NCBI GenBank assembly: GCA_047635955.1
Contig: JBLIGW010000002.1
Location: forward strand, 1 to 37,276
Source of the DNA: WFTC01 sp047635955
GTDB taxonomy: Bacteria; Patescibacteriota; Gracilibacteria; UBA1369; 2-02-FULL-48-14
DNA: 37,276 nt
Direction: 5' to 3'
Shown: positions 8,505-15,879 of the stretch, in pieces
Numbering within the stretch: position 1 is the stretch's first letter
Layout of the letters: each line of letters begins with the position of its first letter
Notes under the pieces: model-generated
What the model was told of the DNA's origin: nothing
What the model saw: only the letters and a program-made list of their open reading frames with translations
The model's database searches: none
Position numbers and translations under genes: made by a program

Positions 8505-8894
8505 ATGAAAAAGAAATTCTGAGCACTCAGTCTCCTTAGCACCATTATTTTATTTGGATGTACTCCGGTAGAAACAGGTGAGAAGCCAATCCAAGACAAG
8601 GGAGAAGTATCTGAAGACAGTATAAGCATCTCCAATCCTGAGGAAAATTCCACTGTAAGCTCTACATTCAGCATTCAGGGTGAAGCTCCAGGCAATTGGC
8701 TATTTGAAAACAATATGCTTATTGAACTTCAAGACTTAGATGGAATCACTCTAAGTAGTGCTATAGCAAGTTCAAGTGAAAGTTGGATGAGTACCGATTT
8801 AATACCATTTGAAGCTACTATGAGCTACAGCATCTCTGAAGAGAGTGATGCAATATCAACCTATATATGCAATTTCTCCAAGAGCACTGTTTAA
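8505..8894 (+). pseudogene. lipoprotein with Gmad2-like domain, interrupted by in-frame TGA
   Basis: The frame reads MKKKF, then TGA at 8520-8522, then ALSLLSTIILFGC, a normal lipoprotein signal with Cys19 as the lipidation site. It continues into a Gmad2-like Ig fold (ISISNPEENSTVSSTFSIQG, EAPGNWLFENN, PFEATMSYS). A TGG-to-TGA change of codon 6 is the simplest explanation. The C-terminal strands of the domain (usually ending in a DNPSG-like motif) are also missing, and the last 39 bases overlap the convergent gene. With two lesions it is most likely dead. The next in-frame ATG is too far in to restore export. Confidence 0.75.
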
Positions 8895-9194
8895 GACTTC
8901 TGATCCTTTAAGTTTCTCCCCATTAAGTATGAGTACTACCAAGGGTAAAAGGCCCAAGACTTTCTTATAGCTAAACATAAGATCCCCCAACTCAGGAATA
9001 CGTATTTGGACCCCCTGCCCGAGTCGATCTTTGTCATAATCTAAATGAACTACATCTCTAACAAGAACAATCCCTTCTGGTCCTTTCTGTACAAGTCTAA
9101 GTGCGAGTCCATTTTTCTTAATTGAACCCTTTCTTGGCCAGCCTGCCTCAAGAAAATAATTATTCTTCTTTGGATCAAATCGTAATAGGGCCAC
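8856..9194 (-). CDS. hypothetical protein (112 aa)
   Basis: This soluble 112-residue frame begins at a GTG and has no recognised domain. It has a Lys/Gly-rich N-terminal half (FDPKKNNYFLEAGWPRKGS) and a hydrophobic stretch late in the protein (VLGLLPLVVLIL). Its 3' end overlaps the decayed lipoprotein by 39 bases on the opposite strand, so one of the two 3' ends was probably created by a rearrangement. Coding status is likely but not certain. Confidence 0.5.
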   Translation of the reverse strand: MALLRFDPKKNNYFLEAGWPRKGSIKKNGLALRLVQKGPEGIVLVRDVVHLDYDKDRLGQGVQIRIPELGDLMFSYKKVLGLLPLVVLILNGEKLKGSEVLNSALGEIAYIG

Positions 9195-9295
9195 AAAAAT
9201 TGGGTAACATTAACTTCACTCTAAAAGAAAACGTCGCTCATAGCAAACAGCATGATTCATAAAATTCGCACTACCCAACGGCTTAGACCATCAGC

Positions 9296-9358
9296 TTAGC
9301 TCATCAGACACGTGAAAAGCCCCTCTCGCTAGAGTGCAAACGAAGAGATGGCAAATAT
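9296..9358 (+). repeat. 63-bp direct repeat, copy 1
   Basis: The 63 bases from 9296 to 9358 are identical to 10992-11054. The repeat contains CACGTG and a CTCT/AGAG mini-stem. Copy 1 ends five bases before the stop codon of the minus-strand SLH gene, so it lies in that gene's 3' region. It also holds most of the 169-bp gap 9195-9363; the rest of that gap shows nothing else. Confidence 0.9.
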
Positions 9359-9363
9359 TCGAA

Positions 9364-9927
9364 CTATAAGGAAAATGGTCCATACCACTGCTCCTTATAC
9401 TCACCACAAGTATCTGCTTCACAGACCTCTCCTTCAAAATAAAGATAAGATGCATTGCCTGACTCTGCCACTTCATCAACATAAATTGAGTAACCTTCAG
9501 GTAAATCTGCACTTTCAATTTCTCTCCAATCTGATGAACTCATTACTTCTGGAGCTTCATCCAGTTCCTTAAGGCCAGCTTCAGCTAAAATCAAGAATGT
9601 CAGATAATCATAATCTGAATCTGCAAACGCAAGGGTCTGTTCTACAACATCATCAATCCTTCCAAGGAAGTAATTCTCAATCGATTCATCTACTGATGCG
9701 TCAAAACGATCTAAAATAACCGCAAGTTCCGCACGATTCACATTGTTTGAAGGACCAAAACTACCATCGGAATAACCTAAGATAATACCTTCTTCATACA
9801 TGTTCATCACAGACTCTTCGTACCAATCATCAAAAACGTCTTGATCAGTAAAAACATGAGTCGCAGCAAGGGCTGTTGTCCCTAAAGAAAGGATGACTCC
9901 TACAACAAAATATAGAATTTTTTTCAT
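9364..9927 (-). CDS. short SLH-domain exported protein
   Basis: The 187-residue product has a signal peptide (MKKILYFVVGVILSLGTTALAA) and one SLH domain at about residues 25-75 (GIILGYSDGSFGPSNNVNRAELAVIL). An acidic domain follows with a Cys pair (GEVCEADTCGEY) that may form a disulfide. One SLH domain is fewer than the usual three, so wall anchoring may be weak or need partners. It is preceded by a small gene 17 bases upstream and followed closely by the 63-bp repeat. Confidence 0.8.
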   Translation of the reverse strand: MKKILYFVVGVILSLGTTALAATHVFTDQDVFDDWYEESVMNMYEEGIILGYSDGSFGPSNNVNRAELAVILDRFDASVDESIENYFLGRIDDVVEQTLAFADSDYDYLTFLILAEAGLKELDEAPEVMSSSDWREIESADLPEGYSIYVDEVAESGNASYLYFEGEVCEADTCGEYKEQWYGPFSL

Positions 9928-9944
9928 TTTTTCAGTTAGATTAC

Positions 9945-10106
9945 CTAATAGAGATACACTATGCCTACTCTCTGCACAATACGATCCGCAGCTTGAGCTA
10001 ACTCGAGAGCACGAGCATATTCGTCTCCATCAATTAGTTCTAGGTCATGAATAAACTCATTTGTGGCCTCAATTGTTAGTTCTGGTAGTGGCTTAATAAT
10101 ACTCAT
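9945..10106 (-). CDS. small hypothetical protein (53 aa)
   Basis: The reading frame starts MSIIKPLPELTIEATNEF and has a helical, Ala/Glu-rich C-terminal half (ALELAQAADRIVQRV). It lies 17 bases upstream of the short SLH gene on the same strand and probably shares its message. An in-frame ATG ten codons further upstream is possible. No family is recognised. Confidence 0.45.
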   Translation of the reverse strand: MSIIKPLPELTIEATNEFIHDLELIDGDEYARALELAQAADRIVQRVGIVYLY

Positions 10107-10235
10107 ATTTTTTGGGAAAGAACGTATTAATAACATTTTCTCTCCAATACGTCAAGATACTCAAGGAATCGAACTAGCTTTACAGGTTAGACCACCCTCG
10201 CCACACAACAAAACTCTCACCTGATAACAGGTTAG

Positions 10236-10265
10236 TGGCAGAGCCTAGTACACAATGTTCGAACC
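10236..10265 (-). repeat. tRNA-3'-end-like element, copy C
   Basis: The plus strand starts TGGCAGAGCC and ends AATGTTCGAACC. The minus strand therefore reads GGTTCGAACATT, a short spacer, then TACTAGGCTCTGCCA, against CTACTGGCTCTGCCA in the tRNA-Trp at 11217. The surrounding gap (10137-10335) has two further ACAGGTTAG motifs (10182-10190 and 10227-10235) but no gene. Confidence 0.6.
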
Positions 10266-10335
10266 TTTTAACTAGCTACTTCAAAAGTGATATTGACCAC
10301 AAAATAATCGGCCGATAGAATGAGGGAAATACAAT

Positions 10336-10977
10336 ATGCCTACTTTGAACTCTGAACTCATTATCTTTGCACTTGCTGCACTGATCATGGTTTTAAGTCC
10401 AGGGCCAAACATGATTTACCTTGTATCCCGAACGATCTGCCACGGTCAATCAGCGGGTCTTTTCTCTCTGCTAGGTGTTATTGCCGGTTTCATTTTTCAC
10501 ATTATATTAGTGGCCTTCGGCCTAAGTGCAATACTCTTTGCAGTCCCCTTTACCTACTTCATCATCAAATGGACAGGCGCCCTCTATTTGCTCTATCTCG
10601 CTTGGAATTCATTCAAAGCACCCAATGCTAAGCTGTTTGAAAACAAATCACTAAAGTCCGAGTCTCGACTCACCTTATTTAAAATGGGCTTAATTACAAA
10701 CATTTTAAATCCAAAAGTGGCGCTCTTTTATATGTCACTACTTCCACAATTTATAGACCCAGAACTTGGATACATTCTTGGACAAAGTCTAACCCTTGGC
10801 TTGATTCAACTGAGCATCAGCGCAACGGTAAACTTTTGTATTGTGTTTGGGGCTGCAAAATGTGCAAATTTTTTAAAAAACTCTCCTCGTTGGATCAAAT
10901 TCCAACAACGATTCATGGGCAGTGTCCTAAGTTATTTAGCAGTTAAACTAGCCATAAGTGAAAATCCAGTAACCTGA
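10336..10977 (+). CDS. LysE/RhtB-family amino-acid exporter
   Basis: This 213-residue protein with five or six membrane helices matches the LysE/RhtB translocator family (PF01810), which exports amino acids such as threonine, homoserine or leucine from the cytoplasm. Diagnostic segments are the N-terminal SPGPNMIYLVSRT, the GVIAGFIFH helix and NILNPKVALFYMSLLPQFI in the middle. The length is normal and no key segment is missing. A weak GAGGG site sits about 11 bases before the ATG. It lies between a tRNA-like element and the second 63-bp repeat, so acquisition as cargo is plausible but inferred. Confidence 0.9.
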   Translation: MPTLNSELIIFALAALIMVLSPGPNMIYLVSRTICHGQSAGLFSLLGVIAGFIFHIILVAFGLSAILFAVPFTYFIIKWTGALYLLYLAWNSFKAPNAKLFENKSLKSESRLTLFKMGLITNILNPKVALFYMSLLPQFIDPELGYILGQSLTLGLIQLSISATVNFCIVFGAAKCANFLKNSPRWIKFQQRFMGSVLSYLAVKLAISENPVT

Positions 10978-10991
10978 ACAATCTTTACAGT

Positions 10992-11054
10992 TTAGCTCAT
11001 CAGACACGTGAAAAGCCCCTCTCGCTAGAGTGCAAACGAAGAGATGGCAAATAT
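10992..11054 (+). repeat. 63-bp direct repeat, copy 2
   Basis: This copy is identical to 9296-9358 and begins 14 bases after the stop codon of the exporter. Both copies sit at gene 3' ends, but the adjoining genes lie on opposite strands. Confidence 0.9.
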
Positions 11055-11086
11055 ACAATGTGAGGAAGAAGAACTGAGCATGCGTA

Positions 11087-11125
11087 GTCTTTTTTCAGTG
11101 GCTTTGCCAGCTGACAAAAAAAGAC
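11087..11125. other. imperfect hairpin
   Basis: GTCTTTTTTCAG and CTGACAAAAAAAGAC, plus an inner TGGC/GCCA pair around TTT, form a long imperfect hairpin in the gene-free stretch between the exporter and tRNA-Trp. It could act as a terminator for either side. Confidence 0.5.
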
Positions 11126-11177
11126 GAGCCCTAGCGAAGCTCTGATGACGAACAACGATATAGGGAAAAGAGAGCCT

Positions 11178-11209
11178 ACGAGAGTAAAACCGCTAGGTTT
11201 TGCTTTCGT
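11178..11209 (-). terminator. hairpin just downstream of tRNA-Trp
   Basis: ACGAGAGTAAAACC and GGTTTTGCTTTCGT pair with two mismatches around GCTA. The hairpin starts eight bases after the tRNA 3' end in the direction of tRNA transcription and is followed by a pyrimidine-rich stretch, so it may terminate the tRNA transcript. Confidence 0.45.
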
Positions 11210-11216
11210 AAGTATT

Positions 11217-11290
11217 TGGCAGAGCCAGTAGGAATTGAACCCACACTAAGGGTTTTGGAGACCCTTGTACTACCATTATACGATGGCTCT
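11217..11290 (-). tRNA. tRNA-Trp (anticodon CCA)
   Basis: The minus strand folds as a standard tRNA of 74 nt: acceptor AGAGCCA/TGGCTCT, anticodon loop CTCCAAA closed by AAGGGT/ACCCTT (anticodon CCA, Trp), T-arm with GTTCAAT, discriminator G and a genomically encoded CCA. Three partial look-alikes of its 3' end are scattered to the left at 4886, 7851 and 10236. Confidence 0.95.
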
Positions 11291-11344
11291 ACAACGCTGG
11301 CATTGTAGCCAAAGCCGCTTGTTTCTGCAAGATCACTATAACCA

Positions 11345-12163
11345 TCAGCTCCACCGACTCACACTAGGTGCTCGTTTAGGTATCGGCTTATTTTTGTATT
11401 TCAAATAATACTTGATAGCGTCACGAACATGGATACGAACCACCTTCTTTTTAAAGAAATCCTTGATTCCTCCACCAGAAAGCCGTGACTCATTGTGAAG
11501 CGCCTGAGTGGAACCCACAAAATGGACACCGAAGCCCGCGTCCCAGGCTGTTCGGCAAATATCTATGTCAGACATAAACAAGAAGTATCTCTCGTCCTTA
11601 GGGCCAATAGAATCCCAACACTTTCGTGTGAAAACCTGCATGGCTCCCGTCAACCAATCGACTGCTTCTGAAACCTCAGTATCTTTCTCCCACATAAGAT
11701 AACGACGCATGTGTCGTTTAAAGAAAGTTTTTAATTTAGTTCTCTTAATAATCAGATCAGTCCATCGTGGGAAAACACGGAAATTGTCTTGCACGTCTCC
11801 ATTCTCATAAACCAAACGAGGCGCCACAATCCCAACATGCCGGTGTTCATCTAGATAGCCAAGCAGTTTTTTGAACGTATTTTTCTCAATAACCACATCC
11901 GTGAGTATGCAAAGGTGCTTCCCTTTTGCCATTTCCATTCCAAAATTATTACCCTGTGGGTATCCCTTATTTGGAATCTCAAAGTATCGCAAATCAAACT
12001 TAGGATTTGGATCAAAAGGAATTTCAGAATTACAATTTTTTCGTCCATTATTGATTACAAAAACTTCCACTTTTTCTGGAAGCCAAGATTTATTCAACGC
12101 GGTTAGCGCGGCTGTTGTTGCCTTGGGATTACCGTGATGCAAAATAATTATCGAAAGATCCAT
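11345..12163 (-). CDS. glycosyltransferase family 2 (rhamnosyltransferase-like)
   Basis: This 272-residue GT-A fold enzyme transfers a sugar from a nucleotide donor to a glycan acceptor at the cytoplasmic membrane. The N-terminal IIILHHGNP and NNGRKN strands, NKGYPQGNNFGMEMAKG, the DxD-like ILTDVV, and the acceptor-side DWLTGAMQVFTRKCWDSIG with FMSDIDICRTAWDAG are typical of WbbL-like transferases. There is no membrane helix. The gene starts inside the stop of the upstream glycosyltransferase (TAATG overlap), so the two are translationally coupled and probably add successive sugars. Confidence 0.9.
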   Translation of the reverse strand: MDLSIIILHHGNPKATTAALTALNKSWLPEKVEVFVINNGRKNCNSEIPFDPNPKFDLRYFEIPNKGYPQGNNFGMEMAKGKHLCILTDVVIEKNTFKKLLGYLDEHRHVGIVAPRLVYENGDVQDNFRVFPRWTDLIIKRTKLKTFFKRHMRRYLMWEKDTEVSEAVDWLTGAMQVFTRKCWDSIGPKDERYFLFMSDIDICRTAWDAGFGVHFVGSTQALHNESRLSGGGIKDFFKKKVVRIHVRDAIKYYLKYKNKPIPKRAPSVSRWS

Positions 12164-13155
12164 TAACGAAGAAGGTTACGAATAGTTTGTGCTGACACCC
12201 TTCTATCACTACGCTGAGCAGGCACGAAAAGCAATGTTTTCAGACCTGATAGAAAGACTTTTGGATGACGAAAGAGCATGAATATGGCTTTGAGCTTTTC
12301 ATAAATTAATGTTCGTAAAATCACGCCTAGTCCGAGGGTAAAAGTGAAATTATTTTTCAGCATCAGTAAATGATTCTGATACGAGTGCATACGACCATAA
12401 GCAGGTTTACTGACGTCTGCTCTCGCAAGCGCCGCCGTGCTTTGCCCTTCTCGGTTAGCAACCGTTCTCGCATGCCAACCCCAGACTTCTGGAAAAACTT
12501 TAATTTTCTTACCCAACCACCGAAACCGATAAGCCAAATCTACATCTTCTTTATACATCCACATTCTATCGTCATAAATTTGCCAATTATTTCCATGCAA
12601 ATCCCAAACCGCACTGGTTCTTAACAGGTAGGCCGCTCCACTAATTCCAAATACAGAATCTAATTTTTTATCATACTGCCCTTCGTCACGCTCCCCACTT
12701 CCCAACTCATGAAAGTGATGTCGCTTTTCACCAATAATTCCAAGCGTATCAATGAGCTGCGTTTTGCGTTTTTCTTCAAAGTCCCAAAAGTGCATCTTCC
12801 CCGCACACATGACTAGATCTTTGTCCTTATGCATTCGCTTTACGTAGCTTTTAACCGTCGGTTCATGCAAAAGCACATCACTGGTGTAAACCAAGAAAAA
12901 CTCATGCCCTGGCTTAAGTCTGAGCATTTCATTGTAAGCATTTCCATAACCAATATTCCCCTCTTCATGCCGAACATAATCAAAGTCAGGAAATTCTTTT
13001 TCAAGAAATTTTTGAACCTCATCATTATGAGCCGTATCCAAAACAATCACATCCGCCGGCAAGTTCTGACGCAAAGATTCCACCACCGGCAGGCTTTCCT
13101 TTAGGTAATGGAGATCGTTGTAACTGAGAACGCCAATAAGGACTTTGTGAGTCAT
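12163..13155 (-). CDS. glycosyltransferase family 2
   Basis: This 330-residue GT2 enzyme has the same plan as its neighbour: GVLSYNDLHYLKESL, VLDTAHND, a GNIGYGNAYNEML segment, the DxD-like VYTSDVLL, an acceptor-side FGISGAAYLLRTSAVW, and MYKEDVDLAYRFRWLGKK with WGWHAR. A Lys/Arg-rich, partly hydrophobic C-terminal stretch (about residues 275-320) may sit on the membrane surface. It is the first gene of the two-gene operon. The donor and acceptor sugars cannot be told from sequence. Confidence 0.9.
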   Translation of the reverse strand: MTHKVLIGVLSYNDLHYLKESLPVVESLRQNLPADVIVLDTAHNDEVQKFLEKEFPDFDYVRHEEGNIGYGNAYNEMLRLKPGHEFFLVYTSDVLLHEPTVKSYVKRMHKDKDLVMCAGKMHFWDFEEKRKTQLIDTLGIIGEKRHHFHELGSGERDEGQYDKKLDSVFGISGAAYLLRTSAVWDLHGNNWQIYDDRMWMYKEDVDLAYRFRWLGKKIKVFPEVWGWHARTVANREGQSTAALARADVSKPAYGRMHSYQNHLLMLKNNFTFTLGLGVILRTLIYEKLKAIFMLFRHPKVFLSGLKTLLFVPAQRSDRRVSAQTIRNLLR

Positions 13156-13181
13156 ATATTTTTTATTTGTGCCTCCCCCTT

Positions 13182-13287
13182 GGTTTTGAAACTTCTCTGA
13201 GACTCGCTAACTACTAAGGAAGCGAGTTGGTAAGGCTCATGAGCCGACCCCGAGTGCTCCTGGGAGTCGAAGAGAAATTTCAAAACC
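13182..13287. repeat. 106-bp structured inverted repeat between genes
   Basis: The outer arms 13182-13198 and 13271-13287 are complementary at 16 of 17 positions (GGTTTTGAAACTTCTCT against AGAGAAATTTCAAAACC). Smaller inner arms include GACTC/GAGTC and ACTCGC/GCGAGT. The right arm touches the TAG stop of the DUF3352 gene. No T-run follows in either direction, so it is not a classic terminator; it may be an RNA element or a mobile repeat. Confidence 0.65.
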
Positions 13288-14948
13288 TAATCTATCATTA
13301 GGTATCCAGCAAAGTGACTTTCATAAGCCTCCGTTTTACTTGCAGCGATCAATCCTTTGAATCCACTGAGTAACTCTTCAATACCTGCAATTTCTTCACT
13401 ATTAGCAAGCCCCAACTGTTCACGAAGCGACGTGATGCTTTCTAAAAATTCGGATACTCCTTGAGGGGCAAGCAAAGCCAGACCTTGATCAACGTCACCC
13501 AATTCATCTTTTAGAGAAAGGTAGAGCTCACTGTCTGCAATCATTTCTGTTCCTTCTTCTCCCCACACACTTGCCGTGCTAATAATCAATCGATCTTCCA
13601 CTACACCAAAGAGCAATTGAACCTCACTTGAGGTTACCGAAGCAGGCAAAGGACCAGTCCCTTCCCCTTGAGGAATTGCAGAAAGGTCGAGTTCAATAAG
13701 TTGAATCTTTTCCCCCATTAAATCAATACTGCTCCGTTGAATTACACCAGGAAGACTTTGATCAAAAACAATTTGAAGCCCACTGATTTGACCGTCTAAC
13801 TTAGTCAAAAATGCTTCTGCATTTTCAGAGTCACTACTCACATCAAACATAAATGTAAGACCTGGAATCACTCCATTACCATTTTGGTGAAGAGACATTA
13901 CAAATCCTTTATCCATAAAGCTTAGAATTTCTTCTTCGAAGTCCATTCCAAAGTAATTTTGAACCATCGCACTTAGTTCATCTAATCCTTCTACACTGTC
14001 ACCCAAAGCATTTGCTTGAGTGAAGGTTTGTTCAAGACCATAAGATTCAACGTAAGCCATCAAACCATCAGCAGGAACTTCACTAATCAAGTAAGGCTGT
14101 TCTTTTGGAACAATATCAAAAGATATGTCTGAATCCTTCGCTGCATCTTTATCTGCGAGCATATAAGCATCAAAACGAAGTCCATTTTCTTCTGCACGAA
14201 CCACAATCGACTGTTGAATAATCACATCAGGAATTTCACTCACTCCAAATCCAGCAGGAAGATTCAATTCTTCTCCCATCAAACTTGGGAAAAGCCCTCC
14301 AAAGAAAACGTAATCAGAATCAACCTTTTGCATAATGTCTTGGAAGATTTCATTTTCCCACAGGCTATCTTCTTCTTCCAGGTCCAACATTTCAACTAAA
14401 CCTTCAGGCCGATTCGCTACCAAAAGTAGATCGTCATGAATGGCAGCATAAAAGTCATTTTCCTCATTCACATAAGAGTCATTACTACTCAATTTTTTAT
14501 ACTCGATCACTTCTTGATCAACAAGCACATCAAAAACTGTTTTCATTTTGTCAGAATCAGCCAAAGTAACTACCGTAAAAGCATCAACATCTTCTGTCCC
14601 AGGTCGAGAACCAAAGACCACTCGGAATCGATCTCCTAATGCAGGAAGAATATCGTCTTCATAAGTGATTCCTTCTGTTTCATATTGAGCGTCTAATTGA
14701 GCCGCAAAAAGTTCTGCGAACTTCCCTTCTGATCCCAACTTTTCTTCAAGAATTTGAATGGCCTCATATTGACCATCATCTCGCAAAGAATACGAAGTGA
14801 ACAATCCCACTTCAGCAGGAATAAAAGCTTCAGGCATAAGCCCGCTATCACTGGCGTGTTGTCCCAAATCTGCCTTACCCCCACAACTACTTAAAAGCAG
14901 CGAACTAAGGATAAGAGCCGTTAAACTGAACTGTAATGATCGTTTCAT
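13287..14948 (-). CDS. DUF3352-family lipoprotein
   Basis: The 553-residue product begins with a lipoprotein signal (ILSSLLLSSC, lipid on Cys22), so it should be anchored on the outside of the membrane. The body resembles DUF3352 (PF11832): the N-terminal PAEVGLFTSYSLRDD, then FTVVTLADSDKMKTVFDVL and DDLLLVANRPEGLVEML, and a second similar half with FTFMFDVSSDSENAEAFL and GVVEDRLIISTAS. The family is widespread in cyanobacteria and CPR bacteria and has no known activity. The gene is monocistronic or first in its unit and ends at the large inverted repeat. Confidence 0.75.
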   Translation of the reverse strand: MKRSLQFSLTALILSSLLLSSCGGKADLGQHASDSGLMPEAFIPAEVGLFTSYSLRDDGQYEAIQILEEKLGSEGKFAELFAAQLDAQYETEGITYEDDILPALGDRFRVVFGSRPGTEDVDAFTVVTLADSDKMKTVFDVLVDQEVIEYKKLSSNDSYVNEENDFYAAIHDDLLLVANRPEGLVEMLDLEEEDSLWENEIFQDIMQKVDSDYVFFGGLFPSLMGEELNLPAGFGVSEIPDVIIQQSIVVRAEENGLRFDAYMLADKDAAKDSDISFDIVPKEQPYLISEVPADGLMAYVESYGLEQTFTQANALGDSVEGLDELSAMVQNYFGMDFEEEILSFMDKGFVMSLHQNGNGVIPGLTFMFDVSSDSENAEAFLTKLDGQISGLQIVFDQSLPGVIQRSSIDLMGEKIQLIELDLSAIPQGEGTGPLPASVTSSEVQLLFGVVEDRLIISTASVWGEEGTEMIADSELYLSLKDELGDVDQGLALLAPQGVSEFLESITSLREQLGLANSEEIAGIEELLSGFKGLIAASKTEAYESHFAGYLMID

Positions 14949-14991
14949 GATTGAGCGTTAAATTTAGCTCTAGCCTATCATGATTTGTGAA

Positions 14992-15879
14992 TCAGTACAT
15001 CCCCTTAACACTCACATGTTCCACTTCATCCACGATTGGCTTTCGCCCTTCCCGGTGAGGCTGCAAAGACATAAAGTCCACCGCTTTCTCATTTTTATAA
15101 AGCAGTCCAATATGGAAAATATTATCTACATCTTCAACAATCCGACGCGCTGCCCAGATATCCGTAGGATCATAATCCTTCACGGTTTCAATTTTTTTCA
15201 TATTTTTTGCGTACCACTCGTCCGGCGTTTCTTTATTATAGGTTGGACACGATTGAAGCACTTCAATAAAGGCAAATCCATCGTGCTTCATCCCCTCTTG
15301 AATCGTTGCGGTCATGTGTTCAATATCTCCTGAGTAAGTCCGAGCCACAAAGCTAGGCTTCAAGCTCAAAACAAATTGCAAAGGGTTGATAGTCTGAGCC
15401 GTCACTCCTTCGGGAGCTGAATTCATTTTTGCTCCACGAGGCGTTGTTGCTGAAGGTTGCCCCGTTGTAAGTCCGTAATTTTCATTATTATGAAAAACGA
15501 AAACAAAAGGGAAATTGTTTCGGACCGAATGCACCAAATGATTCACCCCTTCACTAAAGGTTGCTCCATCACCCGCAAACGCGATCACTTTTTTATCAGG
15601 ATTCGCAATTTTTGCACCCGCTGCCAAACTCAGAACTCGCCCATGTAGACCATGAATAGTATAAGCGTTGATATTGTGAGACGCGTTCCCATTACAACCC
15701 ACGTCGTAACAAAGCACCGCATCTTTCACTCCGATTTCTTCAATCGCCAAAGCATGCATTACGGCGTTCAAAATTCCAAAATTTCCACACCCACTACACC
15801 ACGTAATCACATTGTCTGTTTCCAGCTCCGTGATCCGGTCTTTGTATTTCACCAAATTGTTTAGTAGAGGGAGACTCAT
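14992..15879 (-). CDS. korB: 2-oxoacid:ferredoxin oxidoreductase, beta subunit
   Basis: This is the thiamine-diphosphate-binding subunit of the enzyme that converts a 2-oxoacid and CoA to acyl-CoA and CO2 while reducing a low-potential carrier. WCSGCGNFG (Cys28, Cys31), Cys62 in VGCNG and Cys211 in QSCPTYN are the expected ligands of one 4Fe-4S cluster. The TPP/Mg motif runs from GDG (103-105) to about NN (121-122). At 295 residues it has the normal length of KorB/PorB proteins. The start overlaps the alpha-subunit stop as ATGA. The 2-oxoglutarate versus pyruvate preference is not certain. Confidence 0.9.
   Translation of the reverse strand: MSLPLLNNLVKYKDRITELETDNVITWCSGCGNFGILNAVMHALAIEEIGVKDAVLCYDVGCNGNASHNINAYTIHGLHGRVLSLAAGAKIANPDKKVIAFAGDGATFSEGVNHLVHSVRNNFPFVFVFHNNENYGLTTGQPSATTPRGAKMNSAPEGVTAQTINPLQFVLSLKPSFVARTYSGDIEHMTATIQEGMKHDGFAFIEVLQSCPTYNKETPDEWYAKNMKKIETVKDYDPTDIWAARRIVEDVDNIFHIGLLYKNEKAVDFMSLQPHREGRKPIVDEVEHVSVKGMY

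Noticed and set aside
8505..8894. UGA recoded as an amino acid, as in Absconditabacteria or Gracilibacteria
   Set aside because: Several intact genes here end in TGA at the family's normal C-terminus (for example the response regulator, copA and the LysE-type exporter), and only one gene has an internal TGA.
7851..11054. Integron cassette array with attC sites
   Set aside because: The short repeats do not show paired attC core sites, no integrase is in the window, and the genes between them lie on both strands with their own spacing.
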